Below are positions 1-8,498 of a DNA stretch of 64,000 nucleotides, piece after piece. The notes beneath the pieces are model-generated. The model had not been told where the DNA came from, searched no databases, and saw nothing but the letters and a program-made list of their open reading frames with translations. This stretch comes from Halomonas salipaludis (GTDB taxonomy: Bacteria > Pseudomonadota > Gammaproteobacteria > Pseudomonadales > Halomonadaceae): positions 496,001 through 560,000 of the forward strand of contig NZ_NSKB01000002.1 in the NCBI RefSeq assembly GCF_002286975.1, in the 5' to 3' direction. Position 1 is the first letter of the stretch, and each line of letters starts with the position of its first letter. The position numbers were made by a program, and so were the translations under genes.

Positions 1-681
1 GTCGCCGGCGGCCAATGCGCCGTCGACGCCGATCGCCGCCTCGAGCACGCCGGGGCCGGTCTCGGTATGCAGCCCCTCGATGGGAAAATCCATGGCCTCG
101 GAGAGCGCCAGCAGCTCATGGTAGAGCTCGGCGTGCACCGAGCTTCTCAGCATCGAGTAGCCCATCATGTCCGGGGTCAACGGCGTGAGGTTGCGGTAGC
201 CTTTCTCGCGGATCGACTCCGGCGTCTCGCGGAACATGAAGAATTCGTACTCCAGCGAGCCGTGGGCGCTGAAGCCCATCTCAGCGGCCTGGTCGAGCAC
301 CCGCCGCAGCAGCCCGCGCGGGCAGATCGCCTCGGCCTGGCCACTGAACTCGGCGAGAAACAGCAGCATGTCACCCTCCGCCGGCACCTCGCGGCAGCTC
401 TCGGGGACGATGCGCAGCTGGGCATCCGGGTAGCCGGTGTGCCAGCCGGTGTATTTGACGTTGTCGTAGAGCTCGTCCTTGCTGTCCCAGCCCAGCACCA
501 CGTCGCAGAACGCGAAGCCCTCCTCCAGCGCATGGAAGAACTTGTCGCGATGCATGTACTTGCCGAGCATCACGCCATCCATGTCGAACATGCCGACCTT
601 GACGTGGGTCAGGCCGCGCTCCTCGACCAGGCGCCGCGCATCGTCAACGCTGGTGATATGTCGGGGTGATAATTGACTCAT
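1..681 (-). CDS. Glutamine synthetase family protein, N-terminal part (cut by window edge)
   Basis: This is the amino-terminal 227 codons of a gene that runs off the left edge. The start is the ATG at 681, giving MSQLSPRHITSVDDARRLVE. The beta-grasp type segment VKVGMFDMDGVMLGKYMHRD and the later LLFLAEFSGQ and FSAHGSLEYEFFMFRE stretches match glutamine-synthetase-like ligases, which join an amine to a carboxylate of glutamate using ATP. Subfamilies include gamma-glutamylpolyamine synthetases. The C-terminal catalytic half is outside the window, so the substrate cannot be read. It lies on the same strand as the TRAP operon, 83 bases after its last gene, so the ligase may act on the imported compound; that is inference. 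Confidence 0.8.
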   Translation of the reverse strand, partial: MSQLSPRHITSVDDARRLVEERGLTHVKVGMFDMDGVMLGKYMHRDKFFHALEEGFAFCDVVLGWDSKDELYDNVKYTGWHTGYPDAQLRIVPESCREVPAEGDMLLFLAEFSGQAEAICPRGLLRRVLDQAAEMGFSAHGSLEYEFFMFRETPESIREKGYRNLTPLTPDMMGYSMLRSSVHAELYHELLALSEAMDFPIEGLHTETGPGVLEAAIGVDGALAAGD

Positions 682-764
682 GGCAACATCCTAAATAGAC
701 CAACGGTGTTACCCGCGGCGGCGGGCATGCCAGAGGCGGGCAACCGCCCGCCCCCGGCCACTCC

Positions 765-1826
765 TCAGCTGTAGCGATAGGGAGGCCCAGCCTGCTGCAT
801 GGTCTGGCGATAATCCTTGAGGATCTGCACGACCTTGGCACTACGCTCGCTCTGCTCGGCGATCTCGTCCCAGAACGCCAGCGCCTCGTCTTCCAGGGTC
901 TGCCACTCCTCCTCGGGGATCGAAGTGAGCTCGAGCTTGCCGCCGGTGGTGCGGTAGTGGGCCTCGCCCCACCAATACCAGTGCTGGCGGTAGTAGTGCG
1001 AGTTGTCCATGCACAGCTTGAACAGCGTCTGCAGGTGCTCGGGCACCTCGTTCCAGCGGTCGGAGTTGGCGAAGTAGGAGCCTGCCCAGGCGCCGGAGAT
1101 GTTGTTGGTCAGGTAGTAGCTGCTGACATCGGCCCAGCCCACAGTATAGGCCTCGGTGATGCCGGCCCAGGCGATCCCGTCGAGCTCGCGGGTCTGCATG
1201 GCGACTTCGATGTCTTCCCACGGCAGGGTCACCGGGACCACGCCGAAGCGACTCAGGAAGCGCCCGGCGGTCGGGAAGGTGAAGACGCGCTTGCCGCGCA
1301 GGTCCTCGAGGCTGCGAATCGGCTCACGGGTCACGAAGTTGCAGGGATCCCAAGCGCCGGCCCCCAGCCAGGTCACGCCGTCGACCTCGCCGTAGGCCTC
1401 CTCCCAGATCTCCTTGAGGCCGTAGTGATGGAACAGCGCCGGCACGTCGAGGCTGTAGCGCGAGGCGAACGGGAAATAGCCGCCGAACACCGAGACATCC
1501 ACCGGGGCGTTGATCGAGTCGTCGTCGCTCTGCACCGCATCGATGGTGCCACGCTGCATGGCACGGAACAGCTCGCCGGTGGGCACCAGCTGGTCGGCGT
1601 AGTAGAGCTCGATCTCCATCTCGCCGTTGGCGGCCTTGTTGAAGGCGTCGATGGAGGGCTTGATGACGTGGGCCGCCAGCGCCGGGCCGGCGTAGGTCTG
1701 CATGCGCCAGCGGATCGGGCTCGACTGGGCATGCACATAGGGCGCGCCGACGGTCGCCGCGCCCACCGTGGCGGCGGTGGCCACCCCGGCCTTCTTGAGG
1801 AAATTGCGCCTATTGCTATCGGTCAT
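765..1826 (-). CDS. dctP: TRAP transporter substrate-binding protein (DctP family)
   Basis: Periplasmic solute receptor of a TRAP transporter, 353 residues. The start is the ATG at 1826, which has GGAGAA six to seven bases upstream; a longer frame to 1859 has no such support. The N-terminus MTDSNRRNFLKKAG followed by an alanine/valine-rich stretch and a cleavage region near YVHAQ is a twin-arginine signal, as in several DctP proteins that fold before export. The body has typical DctP segments (DAFNKAANGEMEIELYYADQ, LRGKRVFTFPTAGRFLSRFG). It follows the permease genes in the order Q-M-P on the minus strand. The substrate is unknown; the neighbouring ligase hints at an amine or organic acid. 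Confidence 0.9.
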   Translation of the reverse strand: MTDSNRRNFLKKAGVATAATVGAATVGAPYVHAQSSPIRWRMQTYAGPALAAHVIKPSIDAFNKAANGEMEIELYYADQLVPTGELFRAMQRGTIDAVQSDDDSINAPVDVSVFGGYFPFASRYSLDVPALFHHYGLKEIWEEAYGEVDGVTWLGAGAWDPCNFVTREPIRSLEDLRGKRVFTFPTAGRFLSRFGVVPVTLPWEDIEVAMQTRELDGIAWAGITEAYTVGWADVSSYYLTNNISGAWAGSYFANSDRWNEVPEHLQTLFKLCMDNSHYYRQHWYWWGEAHYRTTGGKLELTSIPEEEWQTLEDEALAFWDEIAEQSERSAKVVQILKDYRQTMQQAGPPYRYS

Positions 1827-1918
1827 GATGCTTCTCCCATGGATTGTTGTTGTTACCACTTCATCTCACCGCTTACACGCGGCTCTTATGCCTGCCCGTC
1901 GCCGGACATACTCGCGCC

Positions 1919-3238
1919 TTAGTTGTAGTAGAGCTCCGGCAACCAAAGCGCCAACTGCGGAAAGGCAGTGATCAAACCCAGCCCCAGCAGCATGATCATC
2001 ACGAACGGCCAGACGCTGCGATAGATGTCGCCCAGCGTCACCTCGGGGGGCGCCATGGCGCGCATCAGGAACAGGTTGTAGCCGAACGGCGGGGTCATGT
2101 AGGCGATCTGCACGGTGATGGTGTAGAGCACGCCGTACCACACCGGATCGAAGCCCAGACTGACCACCAGCGGCACGTAGAGCGGGGCGACGATCACCAG
2201 CATCGCGGTGTCGTCGAGGAACATGCCCATCAGGATGTAGGAGAGCTGCATCATCAGCAGGATCTCCCAGGGGCCGAGGCCCATGCGGTCGAGGAACACG
2301 TTCTCGATGGCGCGCACCGCGCCGAGGCCGTCGAATACCGCGCCGAAGCACAGCGCGGCGAGGATGATCCACATGAACATGCAGCTGATGCCCAGGGTGC
2401 GCCTCACCGTGACCTCGATCACCGCGCGGGTCAGGCGGCCCTTGACCAGCGCCGCCAGGGTCGCCGCGAAGGCGCCGTAGGCGGCGCTCTCGACCAGGCT
2501 GGTGACGCCCATCAGGAACAGCCCGGTCATCGAGAAGAAGATCAGCAGCGGCAGGATGCCGGCACTGAGCAGCTTGAGCTTGGCGCCCAGGCGCATGGTG
2601 CGCTCCTCGGCGGGCAGTGCCGGCCCCAGGCTCGGCTGCAGCCGGCAGCGCACCACGATGTAGATCACGAACATCGCCGCCAGGATCAGTCCCGGGAACA
2701 CCCCGGCCAGCCACAGCTTGCCCACCGGCTGACGAGCGATCATGCCGTAGAGCACCAGCACCACGCTGGGCGGCACCAGGATGCCCAACGAACTGCCGGC
2801 CTGGATCACCCCAGTGACCATGATCTTGTCGTAGCCGCGGCGCAGCAGCTCCGGCAGGGCGATGCTGGCGCCGATCGCCATGCCTGCCACGCTCAGGCCA
2901 TTCATCGCCGAGACCACCACCATCAGGCCAATGGTGCCCACCGCCAGGCCGCCCTGTAGCGAGCCCATCCAAACGTGGAACATCTCGTAGAGGTCGCCGG
3001 CAATACCCGACTCGGAGAGCATGTAGCCCATGAACACGAACAGCGGCAGGGTCAACAGCGGGTACCAGTTCATCAGCACGAAGCTGGCGTTGAACGGCAT
3101 CTCCACGCCGCCGTCGCCCCACAGCAGCAGCGCCGCGGCGGCACCGACGAAGCCGATCACCCCGAACACCCGCTGGCCGGTCAACAGCAGCAGCATCATG
3201 GTCGAGAACATCAACAGCGCGATCATCTCGTAGCTCAT
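1919..3238 (-). CDS. dctM: TRAP transporter large permease subunit (DctM family)
   Basis: Large membrane subunit of the TRAP transporter, 439 residues, the part that carries the sodium-coupled transport path. The sequence is almost entirely hydrophobic segments with short polar loops. It contains typical DctM stretches such as GLSVAGMAIGASIALPELLRRGYD, where small-residue-rich motifs recur in both halves. The ATG at 3238 overlaps the stop of the small subunit by four bases (ATGA), showing translational coupling. It ends 92 bases before the receptor gene. It forms one transporter with its two neighbours. Confidence 0.93.
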   Translation of the reverse strand: MSYEMIALLMFSTMMLLLLTGQRVFGVIGFVGAAAALLLWGDGGVEMPFNASFVLMNWYPLLTLPLFVFMGYMLSESGIAGDLYEMFHVWMGSLQGGLAVGTIGLMVVVSAMNGLSVAGMAIGASIALPELLRRGYDKIMVTGVIQAGSSLGILVPPSVVLVLYGMIARQPVGKLWLAGVFPGLILAAMFVIYIVVRCRLQPSLGPALPAEERTMRLGAKLKLLSAGILPLLIFFSMTGLFLMGVTSLVESAAYGAFAATLAALVKGRLTRAVIEVTVRRTLGISCMFMWIILAALCFGAVFDGLGAVRAIENVFLDRMGLGPWEILLMMQLSYILMGMFLDDTAMLVIVAPLYVPLVVSLGFDPVWYGVLYTITVQIAYMTPPFGYNLFLMRAMAPPEVTLGDIYRSVWPFVMIMLLGLGLITAFPQLALWLPELYYN

Positions 3239-3762
3239 GCCTCGCCCTCCTCGTCGATGGGGCGACCCAGCGCCGCGCCCAGATCACGGAAGAAGGTGGC
3301 GAAGGCCTGCAGCAGCATCAGCACGATGCCAAGGCACATGATCAGCTTGATCGGCGCCAACGGCGGCGCCCAGGAGGAGTGGTTGCGCTGGCCGTACTCC
3401 AGCGCATACTGGGTGCTGGAGATGCCGCCCAGCAGCAGGGTGACCAGGAAGGTGATCAAGAATAGGATGGTGACGGCATCCACCGCCGCCTGGGTGCGCG
3501 GCGACCAGCGACTGTAGAACAGGTCCATGCGCACATGGGCGCCCATCTGCATGGCGTAGGCGCCGCCCAGCAGGTAGTAGCTGGCGAGCATGAACTGCGA
3601 CATCTCCACGCCCCACAGCAACGGCGCATTGAGCACCGAGCGCGAGAAGGAGGCGTACAGCAGCAGCCCCATCATCAGGAAGATCATGTACATCACCAGC
3701 CGCCCCACCCCGCGGTTGAGGCGTTCTACCCAGCGTACATAGGCGCTTATTGTTGTTGGCAT
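3235..3762 (-). CDS. dctQ: TRAP transporter small permease subunit (DctQ family)
   Basis: Small four-helix membrane subunit of the TRAP transporter, 175 residues from the ATG at 3762 (MPTTISAYVRWVERLNRG). An in-frame GTG at 3786 would add eight residues but is less likely. Hydrophobic segments begin at LVMYMIFLMMGLLLYASF, and the QMGAHVRMDLF region matches the conserved HV(R/K)(V/M)D loop of DctQ proteins. It is the first gene of the Q-M-P operon. The LysR gene lies upstream on the same strand, 155 bases away. Confidence 0.9.
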   Translation of the reverse strand: MPTTISAYVRWVERLNRGVGRLVMYMIFLMMGLLLYASFSRSVLNAPLLWGVEMSQFMLASYYLLGGAYAMQMGAHVRMDLFYSRWSPRTQAAVDAVTILFLITFLVTLLLGGISSTQYALEYGQRNHSSWAPPLAPIKLIMCLGIVLMLLQAFATFFRDLGAALGRPIDEEGEA

Positions 3763-3917
3763 TGAGTTGCAGTTCCCGCGTCGCACATCGAATGACTTTC
3801 AGTCTTGGACGCGAATTCGGCATCTGGCAAAGAGCATCGGTCACACCGACGCCACTGCTATAGGAAAAATCGATAGTGCACGCCGAAGGCGCATTCGCAA
3901 CGCTGCAATGCCCACAC

Positions 3918-4877
3918 TCAGGGCTGGGTGGAGACCTTGGAGGAGAGCCACGGCAGGCCACGGTCGAGCTCCTGGCGAAAGCGTATCTCCAGCAGGCGGC
4001 GGGCATCGCGGGCCAGCTGGGCGGGCAGGTCGCCGAGTTCGTCGCGCCGCGACACCAGCGTCAATTCGCGCTGCAGCGGTGCCACCGGCAGCGGCGCGAC
4101 GCGCACCTGGAGGGTCTCCAGGCCGGCCTGATAGAGGCACAGCGGGGTGGTGATGGTCCAACCGGCGCCGGCACTGACCAGACGCAGCACGGCGAAGGTG
4201 TTGTCGAGGTGCAGACGCGCCGGCAACTCGAGCCGGTTGAGGCGCAGGTGGCGCTCGATGGCCTGGCCGATCAACGACTGCGGTGTGTAGCGCACGAAAT
4301 CGAGCTGGCGGGCCAGCCAGCGCAGGTTGTCGAGGGGCCCCGACCAGCTGGCCGGCGCCACCAGCACGAAGGGCTCGCGCAGCACCGCGTGGCGCTCGAG
4401 GCCGTCATAGTTCTCGAGGCGGTCGTCGGAGACGATGATGTCGACGTGGCGGGTCAGCAGGGCGTGGCTGTGCATGTGCGACAGCCCGGTGGTCAGGGTG
4501 TAGTCGCGGGTATGGCGCTTGATCAGCTCGATCAGCGGCTGGCCCACCGCCGTGGCCAGCGAGTCGACCAGCGCCAGGCGCACCTGATGCAGCTGGCCGA
4601 AGGCCCCGGAGACCAGCTCGCGGCGGGTACTGCGCGCCTCGTCGAGCAGGCGCCGGGCGCGGTCGTAGAAGAAGCGTCCGGCACTGGTCGGCTCCAGCGG
4701 CCGGGCGTTGCGCTTGAACAGGCTGACGCCAAGCCCCTCCTCGAGGGTGGCCAGGCTCTGGGATACCGATGACTGCTTGAGCCCCAGGCGCCGTGCGGCG
4801 GCGCTCTGGCTGCCCTGCTCCAGGGTCTCGACGAAGATTTCCATGCTGCGTAGATCGAACCCGAAACCGCTGCGCAT
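3918..4877 (-). CDS. LysR family transcriptional regulator
   Basis: 319-residue LysR-type regulator. The winged helix-turn-helix lies at residues 9-70 (MEIFVETLEQGSQSAAARRLG, QSSVSQSLATLEEGLGVSLF, ending FKRNARPLEPTSAGRFFYDRA), and the periplasmic-binding-protein-like effector domain fills the rest. The start is the ATG at 4877. It is encoded just upstream of, and in the same direction as, the TRAP operon and the glutamine-synthetase-like gene. It most likely controls these genes in response to the transported compound, which is inference from position. The gene upstream on the other strand (gamma-glutamylcyclotransferase-like) is divergent, with 95 bases between starts that could hold a shared control region. 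Confidence 0.92.
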   Translation of the reverse strand: MRSGFGFDLRSMEIFVETLEQGSQSAAARRLGLKQSSVSQSLATLEEGLGVSLFKRNARPLEPTSAGRFFYDRARRLLDEARSTRRELVSGAFGQLHQVRLALVDSLATAVGQPLIELIKRHTRDYTLTTGLSHMHSHALLTRHVDIIVSDDRLENYDGLERHAVLREPFVLVAPASWSGPLDNLRWLARQLDFVRYTPQSLIGQAIERHLRLNRLELPARLHLDNTFAVLRLVSAGAGWTITTPLCLYQAGLETLQVRVAPLPVAPLQRELTLVSRRDELGDLPAQLARDARRLLEIRFRQELDRGLPWLSSKVSTQP

Positions 4878-4972
4878 CCCAGTGTCCTTGAGTGGCCCAC
4901 ACTTGACCCTGTATCTCCAGCAACAGAGTATCGTTTAAGGACAACCAGGCCCAGCCTGACCGGGAGGTTCCC

Positions 4973-5383
4973 ATGTCCCATCTGCTGTTCGTGTACGGCA
5001 CCCTCAAGCGCGGTTTCGCCAACCACGCAGGCTATCTCGGCGAGGCCGAATTCCTCGACCTGGCGGTGACCTGCGAGCCCTTTCCGTTGGTGCTCAACGG
5101 TCCGCGTTACTCGCCGGTGCTGGTCGACGCCCAGGGCCAGGGGCTCAAGGTCCAGGGCGAGCTGTTCCGCGTCGACGCCCCGACCCTGGATGAACTCGAC
5201 CGCCTGGAGCGGGTCAATGATCGCGACGGTTATCGTCGCCGACGACTGGCCATCGCCGACCCGCACGGCCAGGTGCAGGCCGCCTGGAGCTACCTCAAAC
5301 CGCCGAGTTGGGTGGAAGATGTCAGGAGCGAGCCCATGGCGGTGTATGATGATCGCCGCTACCGTCCCAGGCCCGACGCCTGA
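4973..5383 (+). CDS. Gamma-glutamylcyclotransferase family protein
   Basis: 136 residues with the YGTLKRG phosphate-binding type motif at residues 9-15 (VYGTLKRGFANHAGYLG), which marks the gamma-glutamylcyclotransferase/AIG2-like fold. Family members release 5-oxoproline from gamma-glutamyl amines or amino acids. A glutamate suited as the catalytic acid is present in the KVQGELFRVDAPTLDELDRLE region. It has a good ribosome site (GGGAGG) before the ATG at 4973. It is divergent from the LysR gene. Together with the glutamine-synthetase-like gene it would fit a gamma-glutamylation pathway that adds and later removes glutamyl groups; that link is inference. Confidence 0.85.
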   Translation: MSHLLFVYGTLKRGFANHAGYLGEAEFLDLAVTCEPFPLVLNGPRYSPVLVDAQGQGLKVQGELFRVDAPTLDELDRLERVNDRDGYRRRRLAIADPHGQVQAAWSYLKPPSWVEDVRSEPMAVYDDRRYRPRPDA

Positions 5384-5433
5384 GCCAACGTTTCATTCAT
5401 GGCCGACCCCATCGCTACAACCCGGAGGTAACG

Positions 5434-6246
5434 ATGAGCGCTACGGCAAGCGCCCCACCCGATGCATTTCGCCCCGCCTCGACCTGGACCGCCTGGGGCC
5501 AGTGGCTGGCCCTGGCAACCATGAGCATCGATCACCTGACCCGCTACGTGCTGCCCGAAAGCTGGCAGCTCGACTGGGCCGGCTCCTCGATCGGGCGCAT
5601 CGCCTTCCCGCTGTTTGCCGCCATGGTCGCCTGGCACGGGCTGTTCAACACTCGCAACCCGCAGCGCTATGCGCGGCGCATCCTGGTCATCGGCCTCGTC
5701 GCGCAGCTGCCCTACATGATGATGCCGCGGGCCTCGGACGCCTTTATCCTGAATGTCTGCTTCACGCTGGCGGCGGGGCTTTGCGGCGGCGCCTGGCTGC
5801 GTGAACTGGCGGCCCGTCAGGCGCGCGGCGAGCTGGCCGCGCACTGGGCGGCACTCGGCGCCGCGGCAACGCTGGTCGCCTGGTACCTGCTCGGCGACTG
5901 GGTCGAATACGGCCACAACGGCCTGCTGCTGATCCCGCTGCTGATGTTCGCCATGCACCATCTGAGCCAGGCCGGAACCCACTTTTCGGCACGCCTGCTG
6001 GCCGCCGCCGCGGCATTCCCGGCGCTGTGGGTGGCGGGCCAGATGAACGCCTCGGACATGGCCAAGTCGTTCACCGTGGCCACCTGCCTGACGGTGCTGC
6101 TGCTCGCCGCCGGCGCCGCCCAGCGCGTGCCCCGAGTCGGCGTGGTGATGCCGCGGCGGCTGTGGCTGGCCTGGTACCCCGGCCACTTCGCACTGATCGC
6201 CGCCTGGCTTTGGGTTATCGGCGCCGCGAGTTGGCCTCTCGGCTAG
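5434..6246 (+). CDS. TraX family membrane protein
   Basis: 270 residues, a multi-spanning membrane protein of the TraX family. The plasmid-encoded prototype N-acetylates F pilin, but chromosomal copies have no known role. Seen directly: the conserved opening with MSIDHLTRYVLP, then IGRIAFPLFAAMVAWH and the arginine-rich RYARRILVIGLVAQLPYM, followed by several hydrophobic helices. The start ATG at 5434 is preceded by CGGAGG. There are no conjugation genes nearby, so a pilus role is unlikely; acyl transfer to another surface molecule is possible. It ends 15 bases before the convergent b5/FMN gene. Confidence 0.82.
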   Translation: MSATASAPPDAFRPASTWTAWGQWLALATMSIDHLTRYVLPESWQLDWAGSSIGRIAFPLFAAMVAWHGLFNTRNPQRYARRILVIGLVAQLPYMMMPRASDAFILNVCFTLAAGLCGGAWLRELAARQARGELAAHWAALGAAATLVAWYLLGDWVEYGHNGLLLIPLLMFAMHHLSQAGTHFSARLLAAAAAFPALWVAGQMNASDMAKSFTVATCLTVLLLAAGAAQRVPRVGVVMPRRLWLAWYPGHFALIAAWLWVIGAASWPLG

Positions 6247-6261
6247 TGGCCTAACGCGCCC

Positions 6262-7098
6262 TTACGGCCAGCTGTATACCCCGCGGTTGAGGCCGTCGCG
6301 CATCGCCGAGATCACCTTGGCGCCGCGCAGGGTGGCGCCGCTGAAGCCGTCTACCTCGTCGACCACGCGCGCCGGCTCGTAGAGCGCGAATATAGTAGTC
6401 AACGGCTCACCCTCCAGCCACTCGGTAATCCGACGGTGCTGGACCATCACCGGGTAGAGGTCATCGCCCTCCTCGAGGGTCAGGTAGTCGACGCCGCGAT
6501 AGGCGAGGTGGCGGAAGTTGACGTCGGTCAGGTGGCCATCGCGCAGGTCGAAGGTGATATTGACCTGTATCTCGCCACGATCGGTGAACACGCCCCGGTA
6601 GTGGCCATCCATGGGCTGGCCCAGCATGGCCCGGTGCAGGCGCTGGTCCTCGGCGGGCGATACCGACGCCGCTGGGCTGGCATCCTGGCGCTCAGCGTCT
6701 GCGCTGGTGTCCTCGACGTCGCCGCTAAGCGGCTCGCCCTGGTCGTCGACCAGGTCACCGATACGGTAGTTCTCGAGCTGGCGCTCGGCACCCGGGCTAT
6801 GCGGTCTCCCGGGGCTCTTGTTGTCCCACGCTTCGCTGGATTCGCGGCCGCACCACTCGAGGATGACCTCCTCCTCGGTGGGGTGGTCAGGCACATAGTC
6901 GGTGATGTCGTAGACGCCGCCATGGATGGCCTTCCAGCAGCTCTCGGCACTGGCGTGCTCGGCCAGCTCGTCGAGCGTAATGTCACGCGTCTCGGACGCC
7001 CCGTCGGTCTCATCGTCCGAAGACAGCGCATGCACCGACACCAGGGTGCCGATACTGGCCAGGAAGGCGATGAAGGCACTATAGGCAAACTTGTTCAT
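6262..7098 (-). CDS. Exported cytochrome b5-like / FMN-binding domain fusion protein
   Basis: 278 residues. One N-terminal hydrophobic segment (residues 5-22) anchors or exports it. Residues 38-115 form a cytochrome b5-like domain with two candidate heme ligands, H72 in DHPTEEE and H100 in PHSPGAERQ; the usual HPGG is here HPTE. An acidic linker (about 118-150) leads to an FMN-binding domain ending in DGFSGATLRGAK, where T256 of SGAT fits the site that ApbE enzymes load with covalent FMN. It overlaps the upstream flavocytochrome gene by ATGA. Electron carrier outside the cytoplasm is the natural reading; the terminal acceptor is unknown. Confidence 0.82.
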   Translation of the reverse strand: MNKFAYSAFIAFLASIGTLVSVHALSSDDETDGASETRDITLDELAEHASAESCWKAIHGGVYDITDYVPDHPTEEEVILEWCGRESSEAWDNKSPGRPHSPGAERQLENYRIGDLVDDQGEPLSGDVEDTSADAERQDASPAASVSPAEDQRLHRAMLGQPMDGHYRGVFTDRGEIQVNITFDLRDGHLTDVNFRHLAYRGVDYLTLEEGDDLYPVMVQHRRITEWLEGEPLTTIFALYEPARVVDEVDGFSGATLRGAKVISAMRDGLNRGVYSWP

Positions 7099-8387
7099 AG
7101 GAAATCGAAGACCTCGCAGTGGATGCGCGCGGCCGGCACGCCTTGGGCGTCAAGCAGGTCGCGCAGGTGGCCAATCATCCCGGGCGGGCCGCACAGGTAG
7201 ATCTCTCGGTCGGCGTAGTCCGGGCAGTGGTGACGCAGGAAGGATTCGGTCAGCGGGCCCAGCTCGCGATAGAAGTGGGTCGTCACCGTGAAGCGCTCGT
7301 TCTCCCCGGCGCAGCGGGTGAGCTCATCGAGGTAGTAGGCGCGGTCAGGGCCATTGGCCAGGTAGAACAGCTGCACGCCGCGCCCCTCGTCCACGTCGGC
7401 CATGCCCCGCGCCGCGCTGACAAACGGCGTGATACCGATGCCGCCGCCCAGCCATAGCGCATCGCGATCGGGATGGTGCGCGGCGAAGAAGTCGCCGTAG
7501 GGGCCCTCCAACATTACCCGGCTACCCACACTGACCGTCTGCAGCGCGTGACTGGCGTCGCCGAGGTCCTTGATGCCGATCCGCAGCAGCGGGTCATGCG
7601 GTGCCGAGGCGATGGTGTAGGGATGTTCCTCACCCCGCCCCGCCGTCAACGACTCGTCGAGCGGCGTGAAATAGACGAACTGGCCGGGGCGATAGCCAAG
7701 CCCGCGGGCCTCCGGGCGCAGCGCAATTTCCACCACCCCGCGGGCCAGCGGTGCGACGCTCGCCACCCGGTAGGGGTGGCGAGCAAGCGATGGCGACAGC
7801 AGCTTGCGCCACACCATGGCCCCGGCGCCCAGGGCGCCGAGCAGCCACCACGGCCAGGTCTCCCCCGCCAGCGGCAACGCGTGGCCCAGCGCCAGCAGCA
7901 GCGCCGCTGCCGAGAGCATGTGCAGCCCCTTCCAGCGCTGGTAGTCGAGCCGCCCGAAGAAGCGGAAGGTCGGCGCCAGGAAGATCACCATCGCCAGCCA
8001 GGCCAGCCAGCCGCTCCACAGTGCCAGCTGCGACGGCGGCGGGAACAGCGTCAGCACCGCCACGTCGAGGCCCGCCGGCACCCGCGCCAGACCCAGGGCC
8101 AGCACGTGCAGCATGATCAGGATAAAGGCGCTGAAACCGAGCAGCCGGTGCAGCTGCCAGAGCCGGTCGAGTCCACCGAACCAGCGGTCGAATCCCGGCA
8201 GCCGGATACTCAAGGCCGCGGTCACCAACAGCATGGCAAGCCCCACAATCCCGCTGACGCGCCCCACCCAGCCGAGCAGCGCCGCCGCCTCACCCGGCGG
8301 CCAGCCCAGTCTCGGCGCGGCCACCATCAGCGGCACCAGCAGCGCGACGATCAGCAGCAGGTCGCCGCGGTAGAGACGCAACGCCAT
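7095..8387 (-). CDS. Ferric-reductase-like transmembrane flavocytochrome (NAD(P)H oxidoreductase)
   Basis: 430 residues. The N-terminal half is a ferric-reductase-like membrane domain with paired histidines H80/H94 and H156/H169 (QLHRLLGF, IMLHVLAL, KGLHMLSA, ALGHALPL), spaced to hold two b hemes. The C-terminal half is a ferredoxin-reductase module: an FAD site at HPYTIASAP, an NAD site at GGGIGITPFVSAARG, and the closing YLCGPPGM. It would pass electrons from cytoplasmic NAD(P)H across the membrane. Its stop overlaps the start of the b5/FMN gene, so the two probably form one electron route. The start ATG at 8387 has GAGGAGGG upstream, and a perfect FNR/Anr box lies 73 bases before it. Confidence 0.88.
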   Translation of the reverse strand: MALRLYRGDLLLIVALLVPLMVAAPRLGWPPGEAAALLGWVGRVSGIVGLAMLLVTAALSIRLPGFDRWFGGLDRLWQLHRLLGFSAFILIMLHVLALGLARVPAGLDVAVLTLFPPPSQLALWSGWLAWLAMVIFLAPTFRFFGRLDYQRWKGLHMLSAAALLLALGHALPLAGETWPWWLLGALGAGAMVWRKLLSPSLARHPYRVASVAPLARGVVEIALRPEARGLGYRPGQFVYFTPLDESLTAGRGEEHPYTIASAPHDPLLRIGIKDLGDASHALQTVSVGSRVMLEGPYGDFFAAHHPDRDALWLGGGIGITPFVSAARGMADVDEGRGVQLFYLANGPDRAYYLDELTRCAGENERFTVTTHFYRELGPLTESFLRHHCPDYADREIYLCGPPGMIGHLRDLLDAQGVPAARIHCEVFDFL

Positions 8388-8459
8388 ACGCCCTCCTCAT
8401 CAGTCAGATCTACAGTGTCGACGAGGCGCGAGCTGACGCAAGACAAGACACGGCGTTAC

Positions 8460-8473
8460 TTGATCCATATCAA
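8460..8473. promoter_or_regulatory. FNR/Anr-type binding site
   Basis: TTGATCCATATCAA is a perfect match to the FNR/Anr consensus TTGAT-N4-ATCAA. It lies in the divergent space between the flavocytochrome gene (start 8387) and phoX (start 8564). It is closer to the redox operon, 73 bases before its start codon, so it most likely ties that operon to low oxygen. Which promoter it serves is inference. Confidence 0.7.
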
Positions 8474-8498
8474 CGCATGTCACCCAATCGACGCCATT

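Noticed and set aside
957-1922. Long open frame on the plus strand opposite the TRAP receptor gene
   Set aside because: High GC keeps the opposite strand open; the sequence is rich in histidine, glutamine, glycine and arginine with no recognisable family, while the minus strand is a clear DctP.
5434-6246. TraX as sign of a conjugative element
   Set aside because: No other transfer, relaxase or integrase genes nearby; chromosomal TraX homologues are common.
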